A DNA stretch of 64,000 nucleotides from Symsagittifera roscoffensis (lineage: Eukaryota; Xenacoelomorpha; Acoela; Convolutidae): positions 7,118,193-7,182,192 of the forward strand of contig NC_087062.1 of the NCBI RefSeq assembly GCF_963678635.1, read 5' to 3'. Below the pieces are notes generated by a model. It was not told the origin of the DNA, made no database searches, and worked only from the letters and a program-made list of their open reading frames with translations. Shown here piece after piece: positions 34,980 through 45,600 of the stretch. The first letter of the stretch is position 1, and every line of letters starts with the position of its first letter. Position numbers and translations under genes: made by a program.

Positions 34980-36985
34980 TGCGATTCTTTTCAGGCTTAG
35001 CGTAATGTTTTGTTTTCTAAACAAGGGTACTCTAAAATGTTTGTAATTACTTTTTTTTGTCGTTTTGCTAAGTTGCCGAAAAATTCTGATCACGGTTTTA
35101 ATTTCGAGTATTGTGACATCGGCTTCAATGGGTTTTGTTTTGTATTTATGCTAAGATTGAGTTGTCTAATATTTCTGTTTTGGGGAGGAAAAAAATTTTC
35201 AATTTTGTTTTTTGATTTAGGTATTTTATCCAAAGGGTCTTGTAAATCAAATATTTTAAAGATTGAATATTTTTGACTTGATTTGAGAGGGCCTGTCAAA
35301 TTTATTCTGTCGTAAGTCTTTTTTTTTATAAATGAAAATGATTTATTTCGTTGTGGTTTTTTATGTGTTTTCATTTGTGTGTTTTTTTATGCATGATGAA
35401 TATGGTACAGGTTGAAATGTTTCTTTACCTAAGAAATCTACTTCATAGTGGTTGTTATGGCAATCTAAATTTAGTGGAAAATGCCCAGGGGTATTTATTT
35501 GTTTAGTATTGGATTCATTTTTTTCTGCGTGTTTACATTCTTATCCTGGTGGTGTTTCGTATCTTGCGAGAAAGATATTTTATTTTTTGTGGTTTTTCTA
35601 CAGTTGTTTTCCGTGTAAGTAGTTCGGGTGGTGTATTTTGACTATATGTTTCTGGTAAGGCAAGGTTTTGGAAGTAGATTGGGAAATTTCATAAAATGTG
35701 TTGAAAAATATTTTTTTATCTATGGTTTGGATTGGATTTCTGTGTAAAAAAAATTATAGGTTTTTGATCTGTTAACAAAACTGTTGGATGTTTTGATCCA
35801 AGAATTAAGAACACATTTTCTTGAAAGGTTTATATGATGGCTGTCTTAAGTGTGGAGAGTCTGAGTTCTGCTTGTGTAAAAAGTCTTCAATTTGCTGATA
35901 TAATGTTCATTTCATTGGTGCCTTTATGGGAATGTAAAAGTGCTATGCGAATTCCAAAATTGAAAGCATCGCTCAGCGTAGTATGAATTGCTTGGGTTTG
36001 AAATTTTATATAAAATTTGTTCGGTGAGATTTGTTTTAATTTCATTGAAGCGTTTTTGAGGTCCATGAAGCGTTTCTAAGGTCCATCAAAATTTATTTTG
36101 TTGTCGAAGAATGTTTTAGAATGGTCTGAGATAGAGTTGCATTTTATAAACATATATGTTTGAAAAATTTAGCATTCCAAGGAAATCTTGGACTGTCTTT
36201 TTATTGGATGGTGGTTCAAACTGAAAAAATTGCATTGATTCGGGTTTTAAAAAGTGTTATTGTGGTGCCTTCAATGATATTTACAAGAAATTTTTACGAG
36301 TGAGGAAAAAGTGATTTATCTGGGGCTGCTTTCATGTTTTCCTCTAACAAGACTTGGTGGTATTTTTCTGAACTTTTAAGCATTTGTTTTCTTGTTTCTG
36401 ATTGTATGAAAACATTGTCGAAAATGTAATGACGTTTCACTTAGGATTAATATTCCTAAGTTTTGCTCATAAAAGCAGAAAAAGCTGATGGTCCCATAAT
36501 TATGCCGTAAAAATGTCTATTAAATTCGTTTTGTTGATTTCCAATAATACGACTTGTGTCAATCGACGAGATTTTTTGTCTAATGGCAATTGATTATATG
36601 CGATATTCATAACTGCTGTGGTATAAAATCGTCCGTTTTTTGTGAGTATTACTTGCATATTACTTGTATTGCTTCTATGGGCCAATTGAGTTTTGATTCA
36701 TCAATTATAGAACTAAATATTGTGCGTCTAATACCATTTTGAGTGGTTCTTCTTCTGCGAAAATAACTAATGGATTTATCAATGTGTTTCCTTTGGATTG
36801 TTAGATTTTGTTTACTGGTGAGATAATTGTATATTGTTCGAGAATGTCTACAAGTCTGTTTAGTTTGTCTTGTAAGAGTAATGGAATTTTACTTGCGCGC
36901 CGTTTTTTGAAAATTGCGTTTGGTGTAGGCGGAAGGTGTAGTGGTGAATGTAATTTGGTGTGGCATAAGCAATGGAATTTTTAAA
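34980..36985 (-). pseudogene. Ty3/gypsy reverse transcriptase-RNase H remnant
   Basis: Minus strand from about 36985: LVDILEQYTIISPVNK, MVLDAQYL, WPIEAIQV, then frame 36685-36500 with RFYTTAVMNIAYNQLPLDKK (RT motif A region). At 36411-36425 the expected Y-L-D-D motif C appears as F-D-N. Further on: ENMKAAPDKS, PPSNKKTVQDFLGMLNF, MQLYLRPF (RT thumb), RFNEIKTNLTEQI (start of RNase H) and a decayed RNase H. Frame 35374-35090 is the RNase H-integrase linker. Many stops and shifts. Probably the upstream part of the same gypsy family as the integrase pieces; its 5' end is cut at the PLE border near 37140. Confidence 0.75.
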
Positions 36986-37149
36986 AAATAATGTCCACCA
37001 ATTGTTCAAATTCTTGCTAATAAATTTGAGATTGTTGAAAATTGAACATTGTAGAAATTATTGTATTTTTATCTGTATCTTCTGAGATATGAAATGTTGT
37101 TTAAAACAAAAGTTTTTGTGAAATAATCGGTTTTACTTTTGAAACAGTT

Positions 37150-37495
37150 CTAACATTATCATAAGAAATTAAAAAAGTTAATTTCAAACGTTTCCGCACA
37201 TTTTGTGCATCATCAGGATTAAAGTTTTTACAATGTTTACAAAACGATCAACGATCTGAAAAAAAATAATTATGTCTAAAACTGCTTTAAAACTATTTGA
37301 CTAATCAAATTTACACAACCATTATTACATAATAGATTACGAAATCAATAATAACATTTTCCTGTAAATTTCTGATATTTCTTTTTAGCTTTTTGTTCTT
37401 TTATGGTTATAAAATTTCGATTTGGGAATATTTTTGATTCTGACATGTCAGTTTTTTTAATTTTTAGCCATGTTATACATAGACTATAATTTTAG
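37150..37495 (-). repeat. PLE 3' pLTR
   Basis: Matches 59440-59790 in the same orientation, including TTCCTGTAAATTTCTGATAT, the 10-bp palindrome TGACATGTCA and the hammerhead-like core. It follows directly on the stop of the GIY-YIG frame at 37498. Confidence 0.8.
37191..37216 (-). ncRNA. Hammerhead ribozyme-like core (3' pLTR)
   Basis: On the minus strand: CTGATGA, then a 15-nt hairpin (T-GCAC...GTGC-G, stem II), then GAAAC. This is the conserved catalytic core order of hammerhead ribozymes (CUGAUGA, stem II, GAAA). PLEs are known to carry minimal type I hammerheads in their pLTRs. I could not settle stems I and III or the cleavage site; the stem II closing pair would be U-G, which is not the usual one. 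Confidence 0.6.
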
Positions 37496-37497
37496 TG

Positions 37498-39880
37498 TTA
37501 ATTCCCGGCTCCTGAATTCATCGCGTGTGTTGATCCTCGGACTATCCCTCCACAAATATGCAAAGCCTCTAGTGTGAGTAGCTTATGAGTGTTGGCTGTT
37601 TGGTCTATAATCTCTGAATTCAGCTCAGCAGTACCGCCTACCTCCTTATTACACGCTTTGAAGTGTTGCCCATTCTCGAGAGTCCATTTTGCGGTGTTCA
37701 TCGACCCTCGTGGCTAAATGTCGGACTGTCTGCATCCCCTACATGTAAGCTTATACACCACTTTGGACCTCAGTTCACGAGCAAAAGAAGTTTTGAGAGA
37801 TGACAAGCATGTTTTCAATTTTCTTTTTGTAAAAATTATTTGTGCCCCGGATATTTGCCGGACGTTTGCAGCTAACAGTTGAGATAGTTTGCCTCGATAT
37901 TGCATTGTAAAAAGGGGGGTGAGTCTTTTAACCATTTATGCTTTCTCGGTTCTGATGTCTTCACCTCTAAATTTTTCTTTCCCCTTCTCAAGCTAATGCT
38001 CTTCTTAAGAGTTTCAAACACTACCCTGTCCGACCAATTTTTCGGATATTGATTTTCAATGCATTGTCTCCGATTTTTTTCCAATGCTTGGTCATAATTT
38101 TCCCATGTTGAGGTACATCTGAAAACCCTATGAACCGTCCCTTTAATACCGTTTCTTTTGTACTGTAAAGGTGAGCAACATCTAAAAATTAGAATGGTGC
38201 CGGTATCAGTTGCTGTTTGGTACGACCCACATGCGACCTTTTTTCCTGAGTCCATATTGACAATTAAATCCAAAAAGGCCAAATTACCGTTACTATCAAA
38301 GTCTTCTATGGTGAACTGCAAGTTTGGATGCAACTTATTGCAGCCTCGAGAACGAACCCAGGATCGCCCTTGACAGTTCTAACTATGTCGTCCACATACT
38401 TAGACAAACTTTCGCACCATTCTCAGCCCGATCTGCTTCCTGTTGTTTTTTGCAAGCAATGCAGTACCACACTGTTACAGCGATGTCTGCGTATTCAGAT
38501 TCCGATATATTACCACAGCCTAAGTGGTACCAATTCAAAAAGCTTCGCATTCTACCCCTTTAGTCCGATATGTCACCTTTTTCTGACATCCAGGCAGACC
38601 TCCTTGTTACCCTCATTTAGCACAGTCAATTTTGGTAATTCTTCCTCTAATGCAGGTTCGTATTCTTTGAGCCACAAATTGGCCAGAATTACTGCAAGGG
38701 AGGCGACCATTGCTGAGCCGTCTTTTTGTACATACCACAAACCATTGCATTTAAAGTGTACCCTACTCACTGCCAAATTCAGTAGGTTTTTCATACTCTT
38801 GCGAGATGTTTCCGGAGGGTTGACTTACTCATATAAACTCCTCGGGGCTAATTAAACCGCTTCCGTGAGCGGGACATTAGTGTAAAAATTCTTTAGATCA
38901 AGGGAGATTATACTCTCATCAGAGTCCAGTTCAGTTTTCTCCAAGATCTCCCAGGCCATTTGAGTGTTCATTTCTATTTTTGCCGCCTCAATTTCGTCAA
39001 AGTATTTTGCCAATGTTTTATTTAGGTTGTCATATGAGCTACCAGGTAAAGAAAGGAAGGGAAGAAATGGTGTACCTTGTTTATGTATTTTTGCTAATCC
39101 ATACAGTCTAGCCGTTGGTCTCAACCTAGTATACAGCGCTTCGCTAAATTTGTCCTTCTTTTTCATGTCGAGTAATTCCTTGTTTATTCTTTTTAAATTT
39201 TCATGATCTTGCTGTCTGACAGATTCTTCCTCTCACTTAATTGTTCTGCCTGTAATAAATTTTTCAGTTTCTTCTCATATGTCTCTTTTTTCATTACACA
39301 TAACCCATGCCCTTATCAAACTTTCTGGCTTTTTCAACACATTTGTCAGAGGGGGTATGTTTCACATTCTTAGCATATCTCTTTGCAGCTGCTTCAATCT
39401 CACATAATTTTTCTCCGACTGATCTATTTAAGTTCAATTCAGACAAAAAACTCTCAATGTCCACATGGAAGTGAATTTTACTATATTTGTCTCGTACCGG
39501 ATGTTTTGGTCCAAAACTTGAGACTTCCCGCACTCAAAGCGGCAAAACCACTTCATCTTAAATTCTAACTTTTTAGTGGTCTATCCTGTCTTTCCGAAAG
39601 TTTTTCAAGCTTTTTCTTGTGTCGGCTTGTCAGGTTAATGACACTACACCTTGCTTGCAAGTTCAGATAGAATATTACCGAAGGCCACCATTTCTCATCT
39701 ATACCCCCTCTCACTACCTCCCTTGCTTTTGCTAGGTTACCCGATGCCTTGACCCTATCCGCATTTGCCTGGCTTATCTCAGATCTCAAGAGTCTCAATT
39801 GAAAGCTGTGAACCACTTGATCCGAAAAAACGCCGTTATCAGGCACGCGAAACCGTTAAAACTTTGGTATAATGTCGTTA
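37498..39880 (-). pseudogene. PLE reverse transcriptase with PHD-like finger and GIY-YIG endonuclease
   Basis: A chain of minus-strand frames with several shifts and stops. 39846-39565: N-terminal helical part (RLLRSEISQANADRVKASG). 39533-39294: VSSFGPKHPVRDKYSK and KARKFDKGMGY. 39166-38852: RLYGLAKIHKQGTPFLPF, LSLPGSSYDNLNK and motif A SLDLKNFYTNVPL. 38794-38573: motif B FKCNGLWYVQKDGSAM. 38425-38570: PHD-like zinc finger remnant. 38383-38398: motif C YVDDI. 38333-37872: RT thumb and linker. 37935-37700: start of GIY-YIG, VVYKLTCRGC. The end, INTRDEFRSRELTLK, stops at 37498. This is the full domain order of a Penelope RT-endonuclease. Catalytic Asp residues survive but the frame is broken, so this copy is dead. 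Confidence 0.85.
38425..38570 (-). other. PHD-type zinc finger inserted between RT motifs B and C of the PLE
   Basis: In two minus-strand frames the region gives GCQKKVTYRTKGVEC and then NWYHLGCGNIS with VWYCIACKK. Spacing of Cys and His (C ... C, W-Y-H-x2-C, W-Y-C-x2-C) is that of a PHD or related treble-clef finger. One frameshift and loss of a Cys (before NWYH) reflect decay. It lies immediately upstream of the YVDDI motif. Confidence 0.55.
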
Positions 39881-40106
39881 TCGAGACATTTTTCTGAAAT
39901 TTAATACTCAGGAAACTGCTATAAAATTTATTAAAATTTTTAAAATAATCTAACGCAAGTTTCCAAGTAAGTTTTTTCTTTTCAGGATTATTCTAAGGAG
40001 TGGTTGTGGCTGCACAATTGCGGTCATCTCTTCTTTGCAGGCCACGAGCACTTAAACTCATGTGGCACTCAGCAAAGAAAAAACAGCCTTAACAATATCT
40101 TACCAC

Positions 40107-40289
40107 TTATTGCTCATTCGGCTCTGGCTGAAGGTCCCCAGCCAACACCTTCGCTCTCAACGCCTTTGCTCTGTGGCGTCCCTGCGATGGTTTCTTGGTC
40201 TGGGCCCGTATCTTTGAGAAAACGCCTGGCAGGTGGTCTCGGTGGGACAGCACAACCCGTAGTGACTTCAGTTCCGATTCATTTGACTG
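40107..40289 (-). pseudogene. PLE upstream ORF, 3' part
   Basis: The frame 40286-40107 continues the 59297-58836 ORF in phase when the LTR element and one copy of CAG are removed: RHQ on one side, SNESELKSLRVVLSHRDHL on the other, down to PEPNEQ and a TAA stop at 40107-40109. Proves that element 1 landed in this ORF. Function unknown. Confidence 0.75.
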
Positions 40290-41205
40290 TGTAACATTCG
40301 CCCGGAAGATACATATCGACGGATAACAAAACTAAATCTTAAGACGACTGGCTAACGTCTAAACAGAGCTTTGTATGCTTTTCACCGTCTCTACCAAGCC
40401 AGTACTTTCGGTGGTCTTTCTAACATCGGGTCGACAAAAACGTTACTGCCCTCCGGCTTCGACCAGAACGCTCAAATTAACTTAATTACATGCAAATAGT
40501 GAGCTCATGGCTGGGTCTCAGTATCCCCAGACCACGAGGTCACTCCTAAAAACAGGGTTACTACTTATTATATTACTATTGTTTTTGTTCAGTAGATAAA
40601 AATCATCATCTCCATCGAAGATGGATCAACCCTCTCCCCCCCAACTCCTAGCACCTCATCCTTGTCAAAACTAATCCAAATATCAATTAAATTCAAGTCA
40701 GGACATGACAGGATGCTAAAAGTTTACGTGGCAGGATAAAAGTTTCAGTTCCTTTACCCTTCCGGATTGACGAATCCGCTAAATCAAGCTCGTTAATCTT
40801 GATTTCCTCCTATTCCGGAAGGCTGTCTCTTACCCTTCACCGTTGTTCGCAACGGTCTTGCAACTATTGTAGCAGCACAATAGTTGCAACTCGGAACGTC
40901 CTCTGCTATTCTGTAGTTCGTCGTCGTTTTTAATCTCGATTTTCGTCCTGTTCGCTATCGCAGATAAAGTTGTTCTCTTTTCTCGTTTTTTAGCCAAAAT
41001 GGCCGTTTCTGACGTTTCTCAGAAATATGACGTCATAATTCGAAATTTTGAAATTTAAAAATACTAGAATATTCCAGCCCTCACCGTTTGGTCAATCGTT
41101 CCAATAACGTTCTTAGTTCTTAATAACCACAAATCCGGAAGGCTTACTGCTAAAAATTCGAAGTCTGCACAAATTGCATTTTGGCCATTCTGGTCGAATG
41201 CCACA
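40290..41205 (-). repeat. Element 1, 3' LTR
   Basis: Begins TGTAACATTC and ends GAATGCCACA (plus strand), imperfect inverted termini of TG...CA type. Nearly identical to 57912-58835; the main difference is a shorter C run near 40635. Contains the box ACCCTTCCGGATTGA (40756-40770), a reverse partner TTCCGGAAGG and a GTTCGC-type hairpin (CCGTTGTTCGCAACGG, 40841-40856). Confidence 0.9.
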
Positions 41206-42020
41206 TACTCCCCGGACAGTCCGGTCAATGTCCTCATTGAATCGCGCAATGTTCGTAAAATTGTTACAGTGTCATCGAACAGAATTTACAAAATGCACGA
41301 AATTACTTTTATCCACGTCACATCGACTCACTGCAGAATATAAATGGCATCATACTACATCACTATAGCCTTCAAATTCTCTCATCAATCTGCACATTGA
41401 GGATATGACCCAAGATAAAACATATTTTCTGACTTCCAGTGTCAATGTCCCGATTAAAACTTTTTCTCTTAGATTTAAAAGGCGTTGGCTTGCAGGACAG
41501 TCCTGCCAACCAACAAGCTAAAATTATCCTACTATGCTCTTCCCTTCGGAAATCTTGCTTGTTATTGTCCTGTAATATTAAAACTAAGAAACTTTGTGGT
41601 TAGAAAGAACAATGTATCAACCTCCCTCTTCAAGAGATTACTCAAGTCTCTCATGTCACCACAAAGTGATCAGTCTTCCTAAGTGATTAAAAACAACCAT
41701 GCAGGCTGGAATATTTAAATATACTCTCCTCTTAAGCCTTTCTAAATAAATAATAAGTGTCTCTAAAGCCACTTCAACTAAAATCAAAATGCAAATTTAT
41801 AAATGCAACAATTTCAAAACTCAACTTAATGTTTCAGTTTTCAATCACAACTTGGTTGCTTGGTTTCTCACTTGAGTTTTTCACACACATAAACAATTCT
41901 GAGTTTTAACTTTTCTTCATCACTCCTTTGTTCTCTTCTTTTTTCGTCGTTTAGAAGTTCTAAAACTTCTAAATTCTTCTAATTTTCTTTCTTGTTGCCT
42001 CTTGTTTTCTCGACCATTCA
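41206..42020 (-). other. Element 1, 3' untranslated internal region
   Basis: Lies between ORF4 and the 3' LTR. Shared with element 2 (60787-61606). A short purine run, GGGGAG, abuts the LTR on the minus strand and may act as polypurine tract. No open frame of note. Confidence 0.6.
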
Positions 42021-42617
42021 TCAATGTTCCATTTCTTCCTCCTGTGATACTGATTCCGCACTTTCGGTTTCCGTGTCTTGTAGCACATCGTTGGCTATCC
42101 TGACGCTGTTGGAAGCCGTCCTCCAACACTTCTGCTCTTCTACCCTCTGCTTACAGCAAGGTAGGGGATCCACGTTGGATTCTCTGTTTCTGCAGAAACT
42201 GTTGTGGAGACAAAACGTCACGTTTCTCTCCAAATCTTCTTTCAGCATCTCTGCCTTCTCATTTCCACTACGCTTACTCGTCCTGGAAATTCTTTTCACA
42301 GCGGTGGTCACTGCATTCCGATGAGTCACGAGAGCTCGCTTGAAAGCCCCTGCTCCAATGTCCAGCTGATATTCACTGTACACTTTGCCATGCTTCGACA
42401 TATGCTTTTTTGCATACTCGTACAACCATGCAGTCATGTTAGCTCTGAACCATGGCATCAATCGTTTTCTTGCCCATATCTTCTTCACTTCCATCGGAAT
42501 GTTTAGAACTTTGCACATTGTCTCAAAAAGATCTAAATCTTTTAGACAATCTAATTTCCGCAATTGTTCTCTCGTCGGCGCCTCCTGTCCGTTGTTCCAG
42601 CCATCGTATCGCCATCA
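42021..42617 (-). CDS. ORF4 of element 1, +1 frame extension of ORF3
   Basis: Open from about 42617 to the stop at 42021-42023, overlapping the last ~95 nt of ORF3 in the +1 frame. The first ATG is near 42522 (MCKVLNIPMEVKKIW). About 165-195 residues, basic and helical (WFRANMTAWLYEYAKKHMSK, later AVTTAVKRISRTSKRSG), then a Cys-containing part (LPCCKQRVEEQKCW) and an acidic tail ending EEEMEH. Conserved in element 2 (61607-62172) with a few conservative changes, which supports real coding. It may be made by frameshifting at the end of ORF3 or by internal initiation. Not recognised; a nucleic-acid-binding role would be a guess. Confidence 0.6.
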
Positions 42618-45600
42618 TAACTCCCACTATCACTATTGTTACGGGCTGTGATGAATCTGGTAAACCCATGGAGAGCAGCTCTCCAGAGTCCCAGATCAAC
42701 ATCAGATTACTACGCTTGGGATACCACCAGGTCTGCAGCAAGCAGTGGCAAGGAAACTCGTCATGTGTCAACATGATGCTCCTCCAATTACGTCTTCCCG
42801 AAGCTTCCAGCAATGGTTCCACTTCCATCATCACTCGGTGGATTTCATCATTCTCATCTACTGCATTGTAATCTGTGACAGTTGATCCTCTCTGTTTCTG
42901 TTTCTCAAAGTCACTGAAGTTCCCGCTCACATATCCCATGAACTTCTTTCCTAGTATTGACTCCAACTCCTCTTTGGTTCTCTCTGGAACTGCTGAGAAC
43001 ATCTTACATAGTAACTCGTAAGACTTTTCAGACATTCTCGCCAATCTCACACACTTTGGCACTGAGAAGGCTTGATCCACGATCGTTCTTGTACTCTTCA
43101 CGTCCACAGCCACGAAATGTACAGGGTATCTGCTCTTGCACATTGGAGCCAACGTTGAACCCACCAAATATCGTGCTCCTGATGGTCTACAATAAGTTTC
43201 GCTGTGTCTGATGTTCATCTCTGTTTCGATTGCTTCCCTCCATTTTCCTATATACTTCTGCTCAGTCTGCAGAACTCCTGGAAATACTTCTACGCTGATG
43301 GCTGTGACCATCTCATGTTTCTGTTCTAGATTCAATAGTGACTCTAAAGAACCAAACATGCTGTAGAATCCCAGTGCTGTCACTAGATTCACATCGGTTC
43401 CTCCATGGCAATCTGCTATCAGTTCCGTTTCAGTTCTTGCTTTCATCACTACATTTCCAAACAATACTGTCAATTGCTTGTGTTGTTTCTCCAGGGTTTT
43501 CACACAGTCCAGACCTCCACAAACATGACCCTCCAGTCCACAGACTTCCGCCAGACAGCTACCAGGTTTGACCCAGTCTTCTGGTCCCCAGCCAGGCAAC
43601 TCCACTTTATCTTCTCCGTTGCTCTTAGAGGCTGTTATCATCACGTTATATATGATGTTGAGGTCACGCAGGTTACAGTCTGCATTCAGTTCCCTCTGTA
43701 CGTCTTGTGTCGCCCGTAATATTGAGTCAGCGTTGTGACTAGGACACCATGATGGCCTCATCAACTCCCACACTGCCATCAAGCTCGTTCTCAGCAATTC
43801 ATCTGAGAATCCCAACCCAAACTCCACTCTCTTGTCGGATTTTGGTACTGAAGGTGCAGTCACCTCTTCTTCCAAGACCAATCCCAATTTGGCCTGTGGA
43901 TTGTTAACGCTCTTAATCATTACAATTCTGGACGTCCAGAATCTTAGTAACACCGCCTGCTCATAATCAAAGAAGCAATCGCGTATGTCTTCACTCAGGA
44001 AAGGATTGTACGCTATCCCTATGATCCCGGATACGTAGCTATATGACTTCTTCTTGATCGGTCCACAGTATTCACTGGATTTCGGCAATGCTCCCATAGA
44101 TTCTTTAGTGAGTCTCAGCTCCTTGTTTGAGAATCTCCTGATCTCGTCTATCTTTTTCATGGGTTCCAATTCTTCAGGTTCTTTCATGTTTACCCTCATC
44201 GGTTTACTTTGCTGCATATCCAGCATTGCTAGTAAGAACAAGGCTTTCGTTCGCTCATCGCCTTCCCTCAACATTTTAACACAAGTGTTTAATGCAGGTA
44301 CTGAAATCTGCTCTATCAGGGATCGAATGAAACAGAGAGCGTCTCTCCGCTTCGCACACGCTACTGCTGCTCCCTCCTGGACTATCAGATCCCTCAGATT
44401 CGTCATAAGGAAAACCTTTTCCTCTTTTGATCTCTTTCTTTCTTCTGAATCATATTCTTCGCGAGTCAGTCCCATCATGCACCAGGCGAACCTGAGTTGT
44501 AACTCTGTCCTTACGTAAGGTACTGCCACGAGAGCATGTATTCTTGGCGTAGTCCTCATTTCCTCTTCGAAATACCTCAATACTACTGCTTTCCATGGAA
44601 GGCTCACTAACTGCTCGATTGTTTCCACCTGTATGTCAGACGATGCCAAAGTTCCATACGCCTTCTGCTTGAGGGTGGTGCCTCGCAACATCATTTCCAG
44701 ATAACCCTCCATGGCTTTTTTGTCTTCCAGGGCCATTACATACCCTCTAGCCGAGTTTCGGTATTCTAACATCTCCATGTATCCACCGGTGGGTTCATCT
44801 ATCGACACTGTCTCCGACACGGTTAGTCGGTTGTATTCCACTGGTGTTATTTGTCCTGCAACACTTCCCTTTCCATGATTCATGGGAGATGGCTTGAATT
44901 TCCTCATCTTGCTCTCTCCACATTGGCTGAGTATTTCCATTTCTAAAGCTGCTCCAGTCAGAGTGCGGTCACTCCTTTTGGATTTATAACCGGTTGACTT
45001 TATCCCCGCCATGAGAATGGGTGGCACCATCGCTATATCAGTTAATACTCTATCTGTGCCAGACAATTGATAATCACCTTGCCCCAAATCCATGACTTCC
45101 TCGACTCGTTTTCTTTTCGCTGAGTTACCAGCTTTCATCGATATTTCTGAATCCACTTTCGTCTTCCCAACTCTTCTCGGCATCACTCTGCTGCCTAACT
45201 TCATTTTCATCGCATTGATTTTATCAATCACCATTTTTGATCGCATCGTCCCTCTCCTGGTTCTTGACAGGTACACCACCTCTCCTTCATCGTCCTGCGG
45301 TGTCATCTTGATAGGAGAATTCGCTTCACTCTCATCAGTGGCTGAGTCGATCAATGACTCACTCAGTCTCCCTTCACACTCATCAAGCTTGTCAAGTACT
45401 TCCCTCATCAAGGGTTGATTGAAACCTGTTTTGAGGATGGACTGGGTCCCATAGCTCTGAATCACGGTCCAGACTTCTTCCATAAACGCCACTCTGTCCA
45501 GCTTACATCCCGTCCTACTCTCATGGTCTCGGTGATGTACTTCCCATTCTTCTTCGGGCAGCGTTCCCAAGAAAGGTACTCTGGCTGAGGCCTCTATTCT

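Noticed and set aside
38328-38855. 175-codon plus-strand frame
   Set aside because: Antisense to the PLE RT; the minus strand has clear RT motifs here.
40004-40294. 96-codon plus-strand frame next to the LTR
   Set aside because: Antisense of the PLE upstream ORF, which continues in phase on the minus strand.
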